From Arenicola marina (taxonomy: Eukaryota > Annelida > Polychaeta > Arenicolidae): 64,000 bases of DNA. Position numbers and translations under genes: made by a program. Where the stretch lies: assembly GCA_964019135.1 (NCBI GenBank), contig OZ025252.1, forward strand, positions 7,208,823 to 7,272,822, given 5' to 3'. The notes beneath the pieces were generated by a model that worked only from the letters and a program-made list of their open reading frames with translations, was not told where the DNA came from and did not search any database. Positions 55,105 through 64,000 of this stretch are shown one piece after another (the first letter of the stretch is position 1; the number at the start of each line of letters is the position of its first letter).

Positions 55105-58100
55105 TCAACTCGTTAGTCGTCTAAACGTGTCCAGTTCGTGGATACTTTGCGATAACCTGAAAGAGTAGAAAATTGAAAGCGGTCAGATAAAGACACTTGA
55201 CGTGGATGAGTGGCTTCATGCTTTCATATCCTAAGACTGGCACGGTACGAAGTCTCAGTAAGGCAATGGAGTGTCTTGACCTCTGGTTGTTAACATCACA
55301 ACCCCCTCTCTTGTGTTTCAAGGCACACAAGTTTCTTACGCGATAGAAATAGATGCGAAGTACACAGTTTGCATCCATCAACATTTGTTTTTTTTCCGTC
55401 AAGATGTATAACCCTATATCCGTTGAAATTCACACGCATACATTCATAATACATACATCTCACTTTCTATATATATATTTCATTATTATTTTATTATCGC
55501 TTTCACATATACTCTCACATAACATCTCTAGTGAAATACGGTTGATATGTTAGGCCACACTTATCCGCCATAAACCTGAATGGGGCCCAGGGCTATGTGA
55601 CTAGAAAGGATGCACGTGTGAGGTTCGAACCCGGAACGCTACCCCTGGACCCCTCCCCCCCCCCCCCCCCCCACGGCGGGCCCCTCAGCTTGAGCGACGT
55701 ACCTGCCGAAGGCGTTGAGGAGAGCGACGATCTCCCCGCGCTGGAGCTGGAAGGGCAGATCCCCCTTCCGGTGGTCCTGGGTCACGGTGGATCCCGGCCG
55801 CATCGAGTCTCCCGAAAACAGGATCTTTAGCGCCGTGCCCATGCCAGTTATCTGGAAACACACAGCGTCCACATCACACACCGTCCACATCACACACTGT
55901 ATAAGATCACACAGCGTCCACATCACACAGCCTCCTCATCACACACTGTATAAGATCACACACCGTCCACATCACACACCGTCCACATCACACACCGTCC
56001 ACATCACACACCGTCCTCATCACACAGCGTCCACATCACACAGCGTCCACATCACACAGCGTCCACATCACACAGCGCCCTCATCACACAGCGCCCACAT
56101 CACACACCGTCCACATCACACAGCGTCCACATCACACAGCGTCCACATCACACAGCGTCCACATCACACAACGTCCACATCACACAGCGCCCTCATCACA
56201 CAGCGCCCTCATCACACACCGTCCACATCACACACCGTCCACATCACACAGCGTCCACATCACACACCGTCCTCATCACACCGTCCACATCACACAACGT
56301 CCACATCACACAGCGTCCACATCACACAGCGTCCACATCACACACCGTCCTCATCACACACCGTCCTCATCACACACCGTCCTCATCACACACCGTCCTC
56401 ATCACACACCGTCCTCATCACACACCGTCCTCATCACACACCGTCCTCATCACACACCGTCCACATCACACACCGTCCACATCACACACCGTCCACATCA
56501 CACACCGTCCACATCACACACCGTCCACATCACACACCGTCCACATCACACAGCGTCCACATCACACAGCGTCCACATCACACAGGGTCCACATCACACA
56601 GGGTCCACATCACACACCGTCCACATCACACACCGTCCTCATCACACACCGTCCACATCACACAGCGCCCTCATCACACAGCGTCCACATCACACAGCGT
56701 CCACATCACACACCGTCCACATCACACACCGTCCTCATCACACACCGTCCACATCACACACCGTCCACATCACACACCGTCCACATCACACACCGTCCAC
56801 ATCACACACCGTCCACATCACACACCGTCCACATCACACACCGTCCACATCACACACCGTCCACATCACACCGTCCACATCACACAGCGTCCACATCACA
56901 CCGTCCACATCACACAGCGTCCACATCACACAGCGTCCACATCACACAGGGTCCACATCACACACCGTCCTCATCACACACCGTCCTCATCACACACCGT
57001 CCACATCACACACCGTCCACATCACACACCGTCCACATCACACACCGTCCACATCACACACCGTCCACATCACACACCGTCCACATCACACACCGTCCAC
57101 ATCACGCACCGTCCACATCACACACCGTCCACATCACACACCGTCCACATCACACAGCGTCCACATCACACAGCGTCCACATCACACAGCGTCCACATCA
57201 CACAGCGTCCACATCACACAGCGTCCACATCACACAGCGTCCACATCACACAGCGTCCACATCACACAGCGTCCACATCACACACCGTCCACATCACACA
57301 CCGTCCACATCACACACCGTCCTCATCACACACCGTCCTCATCACACACCGCCCACATCACACACCGTCCACATCACACCGTCCACATCACACAGCGTCC
57401 ACATCACACAGCGTCCACATCACACAGGGTCCACATCACACACCGTCCTCATCACACACCGTCCTCATCACACACCGTCCACATCACACACCGTCCACAT
57501 TACACCGTCCACATCACACAGCGTCCACATCACACAGCGTCCACATCACACAGGGTCCACATCACACAGCGTCCACATCACACCGTCCACATCACACCGC
57601 GTCCACATCACACACCGTCCTCATCACACACCGTCCTCATCACACACCGTCCACATCACACACCGTCCACATCACACACCGTCCACATCACACCGTCCAC
57701 ATCACACAGCGTCCACATCACACCGTCCTCATCACACACCGTCCTCATCACACACCGTCCACATCACACAGCGTCCACATCACACAGCGTCCACATCACA
57801 CACCGTCCACATCACACCGTCCACATCACACCGTCCACATCACACAGCGTCCACATCACACAGCGTCCACATCACACAGCGTCCACATCACACAGCGTCC
57901 ACATCACACACCGTCCACATCACACACCGTCCACATCACACACCGTCCACATCACACCGTCCACATCACACACCGTCCTCATCACACACCGTCCTCATCA
58001 CACACCGTCCACATCACACACCGTCCACATCACACACCGTCCTCATCACACACCGTCCACATCACACACCGTCCACATCACACACCGTCCTCATCACACA

Positions 58101-61100
58101 CCGTCCTCATCACACACCGTCCACACCGTCCTCATCACACACCGTCATCACACAGCGTCCACACCACACAGCGTCCACATCACACACCGTCATCACACAG
58201 CGTCCATATCACACACCGTCCACATCACACACCGTCCACATCACACACCGTCCTCATCACACACCGTCCTCATCACACAGCGTCCACATCACACACCGTC
58301 CACATCACACACCGTCCTCATCACACACCGCCCTCATCACACACCGTCCACATCAGACACCGTCCACATCAGACACCGTCCACATCAGACACCGTCCACA
58401 TCAGACACCGTCCTCATCACACAGCGTCCACATCACACACCGTCCACATCACACACCGTCCACATCACACACCGTCCACATCACACACCGTCCTCATCAC
58501 ACACCGTCCACATCACACACCGTCCACATCACACACCGTCCTCATCACACAGCGTCCACATCACACACCGTCCACATCACACACCGTCCACATCACACAC
58601 CGTCCACATCAGAAACCGTCCTCATCACACAGCGTCCACATCACACACCGTCCACATCACACACCGTCCACATCACACACCGTCCACATCACACACCGTC
58701 CTCATCACACACCGTCCACATCACACGCCGTCATCACACAGCGTCCACACCACACAGCGTCCACATCACACACCGTCATCACACAGCGTCCACATCACAC
58801 AGCGTCCTCATCACACACCGTCCACATCACACACCGTCCACATCACACACCGTCCACATCACACACCGTCCACATCACACACCGTCCACATCACACACCG
58901 TCCTCATCACACACCGTCATCACACAGCGTCCACACCACACCGTCCACATCACACACCGTCATCACACAGCGTCCACATCACACAGCGTCCTCATCACAC
59001 ACCGTCCCCATCACACACCGTCCACATCACACACCGTCCACATCACACACCGTCCACATCACACACCGTCATCACACAGCGTCCACACCACACAGCGTCC
59101 ACATCACACACCGTCCACATCACACACCGTCCACATCACACACCGTCCTCATCCCACACCGTCCTCATCACACACCGTCCTCATCACACACCGTCCTCAT
59201 CACACAGCGTCCACATCACACAGCGTCCACATCACACACCGTCCTCATCACACACCGTCCTCATCACACACCGTCCTCATCACACACCGTCCTCATCACA
59301 CACCGTCCACATCACACAGCGTCCACATCACACACCGTCCTCATCACACAGCGTCCACATCACACAGCGTCCACATCATACAGCGTCCACATCACACACC
59401 GTCCACATCACACAGCGTCCACATCACACAGCGTCCACATCACACAGCGTCCACATCACACAGCGTCCACATCACACACCGTCCTCATCACACACCGTCC
59501 ACATCACACACCGTCCACATCACACACCGTCCACATCACACCGTCCACATCACACAGCGTCCACATCACACAGCGTCCACATCACACACCGACCTCATCA
59601 CACACCGTCCACATCACACACCGTCCTCATCACACACCGTCCACATCACACAGCGTCCACATCACACAGCGTCCACATCACACACCGTCCTCATCACACA
59701 CCGTCCACATCACACAGCGTCCACATCACACACCGACCTCATCACACACCGTCCACATCACACACCGTCCTCATCACACACCGTCCACATCACACAGCGT
59801 CCACATCACACAGCGTCCACATCATACAGCGTCCACATCACACACCGTCCACATCACACACCGTCCACATCACACACCGTCCTCATCACACACCGTCCAC
59901 ATCATACAGCGTCCACATCACACACCGTCCTCGTCACACACCGTCCTCATCACACACCGTCCTCATCACACACCGTCCACATCACACAGCGTCCACATCA
60001 CACACCGTCCTCATCACACAGCGTCCACATCACACAGCGTCCTCATCACACACCGTCCTCATCACACACCGTCCACATCACACAGCGTCCACATCACACA
60101 CCGTCCTCATCACACACCGTCCACATCATACAGCGTCAAGTACTTTATGGAAGGTGTAAATCAGATTTTTCTGTATTCCCATCGTGCTTAAAGAAATATT
60201 TGTTCTTTCGCACCATATTGACTATAAGTAGAACTAGCACGTCGTTCAGATGCTTGTGGTGTTAGCCGGTAGGGATGGCTATAAGACACAAGTAATATCA
60301 TCCGTAAATTATTTGAAGGTCTCCTACTATCAATGGATATTGCATCTAAAACGTCGATAGCTGCAGTTTGCCCCACATCGACACTTAATTGTCACAACCC
60401 ACCTGCAGTTTGCCCCACATGGACACTTAATTGTCACAACCCACCTGCAGTTTGCCCCACATCGACACTTAATTGTCACAACCCACCTGCAGTTTGCCCC
60501 ACATCGACACTTAATTGTCACAACCCACCTGTAGTTTGCCCCACATCGACACTTAATTGTCACAACCCACCTGCAGTTTGCCCCACATCGACACTTAATT
60601 GTCACAACCCACCTGCAGTTTGCCCCACATGGACACTTAATTGTCACAACCCACCTGCAGTTTGCCCCACGGCAGACACTTAATTGTCACAACCCACCTG
60701 CAGTTTGCCCCACATCGACACTTAATTGTCACAACCCACCTGCAGTTTGCCCCACATCGACACTTAATTGTCACAACCCACCTGCAGTTTGCCCCACATG
60801 GACACTTAATTGTCACAACCCACCTGCAGTTTGCCCCACATCGACACTTAATTGTCACAACCCACCTGCAGTTTGCCCCACAGCAGACACTTAATTGTCA
60901 CAACCCACCTGCAGTTTGCCCCACGGCAGACACTTAATTGTCACAACCCACCTGCAGTTTGCCCCACAGCCGACACTTAATTGTCACAACCCACCTGCAG
61001 TTTGCCCCACATCGACACTTGCCACAATCCACCTGCAGTTTGCCTCACAACCGACACTTGTCACAACCCACCTGCTGTTTCCAACACAGCCGACACTTGC

Positions 61101-62817
61101 CACAACCCACCGGCAGTTTGCCCCATGGCAGACACTTGTCACAGTCCACCTGCATTTTACCCCACAAGCGACACTTGTCACAGCCCACTGCAGTTTGCCC
61201 CACAAGCGACACTTGCCACAACCCACCTGCTGTTTCCAACACAGCCGACACTTGCCAAAACCCACCGGCAGTTTGCCCCATGGCAGACACTTGTCACAAT
61301 CCACCTGCATTTTACCCCACAAGCGACACTTGTCACAACCCACTGCAGTTTGCCCCACAAGCGACACTTGTCACAACCCACCAGCAGTTTGCCTCACAAG
61401 CGACACTTGTCACAACCCACTTGAAGTTTGCCCCACAGCAGACACTCAATTGTCACAACCCCCCTGCTTTTTGCCCCACAGCCGACACTTAATTGTCACA
61501 ACCCACCTGCAGTTTGCCCCACAGCCGACACTTGTCACATCCTACGCAGTCCATTATCCGCGAAATGTTTCGGAAGTGGATTTTAAAGTTCTCCTGCAAA
61601 TTAGAACAAAATGTAATAAACAAAAGCTACATGGATTGGTTATATATTCAGGACGCTTTAACCACTTTAAGTCATATGCGTCAATTGGAGAAGGGAGGGA
61701 GAGTGGAGCCATGTCCCCGGGGGTAACTCCCTACTCTTTGCGACGAAGGACGTGGGTTCTTTATCCTGCGACCACACAGAGATGGCCACAGCGGGGTTCA
61801 AACCATCGATCCACGTGCCGTTAGGCTCTCAGGTGGCCAGAGCACTCAAGGCGAGCGCTCTAACCCACTAAGCTACTGGGCCGGCCCCAAAAAGCTACAT
61901 AGAAGTTAAGAAATGGAATATTTGTTTCACAACATACACATTTACGAAATGGAAACCATATGAATACGGTTGCACCCTTACTATGGCTGCGTGTGTACAT
62001 GTACATAGAAATACAAACCATTAGTTTCTTTTGGTCTCCCTGGAACAGTTGACTTTCGTCGAAGTGATTTGGGAAAGTTCTGTAAAGAAAAAAAGTGAAA
62101 AGGTGAAACGTCGAAATACAACTATTCAGCATCATCTTCCACAATGAAGGATATTAATTCACTTTGCCATTATCTCAATTAGACCTATATATTCTATATA
62201 CGTAATATCTGTGGTCACTTTACAAGTGTAGAGCTCAGAGGGTATGTTGGAGGGGAGGGGAGGAGGGGGGGGGAGAATAATTATTATCGAGTACAGTTAA
62301 TGATTCAACCAATTAATCGGGTTGACAAAGAAAAACTTACTTTGCTATTTCCAAAATATCATTTAATGTTTCTTTGACCTCAGTATCTTCCTTGTCACTG
62401 CCAGTATAGTAGACTTCCTGAAAAAGAGACGCCATTTTGAATTGACATGTTGGTGTTTTGGGCCACTTCTGTGCCCACGAAAGCTAACACGAAATCGGGC
62501 CATGAAACTTCTCGGAAATAATGTTGGATGAAACACTCCCCAGATGCAGGCACCAGGGATCGAACCCAACACCAGGGACGCAAGGACAGCACCGGGAAAT
62601 TCCAGTCGAAACCGGCTAAAAATCTCCGGAAGGGGGCGCTGACTGACCTGCTGCAGGTAGGGAGCCACCTTGACAAGAGCCCGGAGCTCCACGAGGTAGG
62701 TGAAGTAGAGGTTCTTCAGGCGGTTGGGACCCTCCCCGTACGTCTTGTCGGGATCAAACCGCTTCCGGAACTCCTCCACGTTAGGACCCCACACCGGCTC
62801 GTCCCACAGCGTCTTGC
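55105..62817 (-). CDS. ERO1: ER oxidoreductin-1, C-terminal six exons (5' end outside the window)
   Basis: ERO1 is the ER-luminal FAD flavoprotein that oxidises protein disulfide isomerase and passes electrons to oxygen. Exons (minus): 62648-62817, 62341-62417, 62019-62079, 61507-61593, 55703-55851, 55105-55156 (TGA at 55107-55105). All phases agree and give about 198 residues, roughly 40% of the family length. Blocks: [20 protein letters not shown] (core helix), NFPNHFDE-like [34 protein letters not shown] (the active-site CxxCxxC exon), [24 protein letters not shown] and the terminal [11 protein letters not shown]. The upstream exon with the start of the protein was not seen to 64000. The intron after the active-site exon is 5.65 kb and almost wholly tandem repeat. 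It ends 6.2 kb from the convergent EMI/EGF gene. Confidence 0.93.
55857..60137. repeat. VNTR, 16-bp unit (CCGTCCACATCACACA), ~267 copies
   Basis: 4.28 kb of nearly pure 16-mers. Two positions vary independently: ACACCG/ACAGCG and GTCCACAT/GTCCTCAT. A 14-bp short unit (missing CA) recurs, and a few units carry other changes (ACAGGG, ACATCAGACACC, GCCCTC). The first part has TGTATAAGATCACAC variants. It abuts the acceptor of ERO1 exon 55703-55851. A unit of 3n+1 with no stop in any rotation gives a 1516-codon frame of the [16 protein letters not shown] type, which is an artefact. The sense (minus) transcript would be GU-rich. Confidence 0.97.
60366..61506. repeat. Minisatellite made of the ERO1 active-site exon end and 5' splice site
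   Basis: On the minus strand the array starts exactly at the donor of exon 61507-61593. The unit is GTGGGTTGTGACAAGTGTCG plus CTTGTGGGGCAAACTGCAG (39 bp), which copies the last exon codons ([11 protein letters not shown]) joined to GTGGGT. Near the exon, units are diverse and a four-unit block occurs twice (about 61030-61165 and 61175-61380). Farther away (60366-61020) a 42-bp version with an inserted TTAA is nearly uniform. About 28 units; about fifteen keep CTGCAG/GTGGGT, a usable-looking splice donor. Confidence 0.93.
61633..61889 (-). repeat. tRNA-derived SINE, copy 6 (full length, 11-bp target duplication)
   Basis: On the minus strand: GGGGCCGGCCCAGTAGCTTA head, GGTTTGAACCCCGC B box, body and tail as in copy 4. 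AAAAGCTACAT flanks it (61622-61632 and 61890-61900). It is in sense orientation in the ERO1 intron, with its tail 39 bp from the acceptor of the active-site exon. Confidence 0.9.
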
Positions 62818-64000
62818 CTGGAAGCAAGATGGCGTCGGTCAGTCACGTGACGTTTCCCGGTCACAGCGAGATATTTGTGTGAATATAGCTACGAGATCTG
62901 GAGTCAGACTGGTGGGTTTTGATCAGTGTTCTCACGAAAGGGACATGGTGTTGTCATGGTCATGGTTACGGGCATGGTAAGTGTTGCCAAGGTGGAAAAA
63001 GGGCCACGGTCAGTTGTCATAGTTACGGTCATATTGATATAATGTAACAACACCCAAATATGTACATAATTCATATACAATAAATGAATTCAAAAATATT
63101 ATTGTTCACACAAATTTAGGTATATTTAACTTTTCATTTTAAGCGGCGTATGACCTAAAGAGACTTATACCATAACTATCAGTTGACGAATTCACAAGGT
63201 GCAGCCAGTAATAAATCATCGTGACGGTCCTAAAATATGTACCCTGCCGTTACCCGAACAGTTCGCCGCTTTACAGTTCGAAAGTACGTTGCTTTGGCGT
63301 TTGGGAGTGACGTTGAACAAATGCTGGTTTTACATTATTATTATATACCGTTCAAGATACACCAGCCGACAACTATCGTCACAAATAACTACTGCGTGTT
63401 TCGGCTGGGTTTTGTTTTTTGTTATTTCCGCACGGAAGAACATCATCCAACCGGGACTATGACCGCTTTCCCGCTACGTACATTGCAGCGAAACTCATTA
63501 CATTCGCCGGTGGCATTTATATCAGCTGTTTTCCTGAATTTATATAAGCCTTCATGTCATTCTTAACATGTTATCCTTTGAAAGTCAACATATTTATCTA
63601 CACAGATTGGGCTTTGTTTTTTAGAAAACCCCCTGTTAACCTATGATAAGATTTGAATGCAGCTATGAATCCGTACTCGCCCATTGCGTGCTCTGTACGT
63701 ATACGACTATGCAGCGTAGAAGTGTTATACATAACTTTCACATGCAGTGAAGACCTATCGACTGTGCAGCAGACTAATACCTTAATATTACATGTAAATA
63801 TCCCAAAAAAATCGCATAGTGCTTGGGTGAGAGGAATTTTCATGGTGAGAGTGAACGAGGTATCGAGTAGGTTGTACATATACCCAGTCCGTGTCACAGA
63901 GGGTGCGTGGTGTCACAGAGGGTGCGTGGTGTCACAGAGAAAGTACCGGCTCCAGAAAGTGTATGGACAAGAGATAAAAAGCTTGGATTCTCGTCTGTGA
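62818..64000. other. Probable ERO1 intron or upstream flank; no feature recognised
   Basis: Upstream of the first visible ERO1 exon, which begins in phase 1 and needs an earlier exon. I found no ERO1-like sequence here. There is a G run at about 62254-62272 just left of it, and a short triplicated GTGTCACAGAGGGTGCGTG at 63890-63940. Small ORFs look non-coding. Confidence 0.4.

Noticed and set aside
55857..60137. CRISPR-like array
   Set aside because: No unique spacers; units are contiguous 16-mers, and the genome is eukaryotic.
55715..60265. A 1516-codon plus-strand reading frame rich in His, Ser and Thr
   Set aside because: It is the 16-bp VNTR read in rotating frame. It is antisense to ERO1, spans an ERO1 exon, and has no start context, domain or non-repetitive core.
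60333..61492. Cys-rich repeat frames on both strands, looking like a CxxC metal-binding protein
   Set aside because: The minus frames are repeated copies of the ERO1 exon end and the plus frames are their antisense. They lie in an intron, and most units carry a TAA.

Overview
Eukaryotic genomic DNA from an invertebrate animal. All four genes are split by short GT-AG introns and the rest is dense with transposable elements and minisatellites. The best guess is a cephalochordate (amphioxus, Branchiostoma), at moderate confidence. The reason is that several minisatellites grow out of exon-intron junctions or an exon end, a peculiarity I recall being described in amphioxus introns under the name 'mirages'. 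I could not check this.

Genes. (1) 1687-10205, minus: 5' part of soluble adenylyl cyclase (ADCY10-like). Eleven exons with fully consistent splice phases cover catalytic domain C1 and most of C2; the rest lies left of the window. (2) 20488-26433, plus: an otubain deubiquitinase (OTUB1-like), eight exons. (3) 37649-48936, plus: a complete single-pass receptor-like protein of about 563 residues (signal peptide, EMI-like domain, EGF repeats, one membrane helix, tail with PPxY and YxxP motifs), eight exons in phase. (4) 55105-62817, minus: the 3' six exons of ER oxidoreductin ERO1, including the CxxCxxC active-site exon and the stop codon.

Layout. 1-1.26 kb: 3' end of a decayed L1/Tx1-type LINE with poly(A). 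1.7-10.2 kb: ADCY10, with a 1.5 kb minisatellite and several SINE/MITE copies in its introns. 10.36-16.55 kb: a Ty3/gypsy LTR retrotransposon with both LTRs and a target duplication. It sits 150 bp upstream of the ADCY10 start codon, in the same orientation, and has lost its integrase core but carries an extra zinc-finger ORF. 16.6-20.1 kb: fold-back elements with 9-bp target duplications. 20.5-28.25 kb: OTUB gene, with a 395-bp-arm inverted repeat in intron 1 and a 1.8 kb minisatellite starting at its stop codon. 28.3-37.6 kb: mostly unassigned, with a decamer satellite and a minisatellite. 37.6-48.9 kb: EMI/EGF receptor-like gene. 49-55 kb: convergent intergenic DNA. 55.1-62.8 kb: ERO1; one 5.65 kb intron is nearly all tandem repeat (a 16-bp VNTR of about 4.3 kb, and a 1.1 kb array copied from the active-site exon).

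The genes do not form a functional cluster: they act in cAMP signalling, ubiquitin removal, cell-surface adhesion/signalling and oxidative protein folding. The main interest is the repeated birth of minisatellites at gene junctions (ERO1 5' splice site, EMI/EGF 3' splice site, OTUB stop codon) and three structurally defined mobile-element families. Exon calls rest on reading the sequence by eye and on splice-phase arithmetic; no alignment or database search was run.
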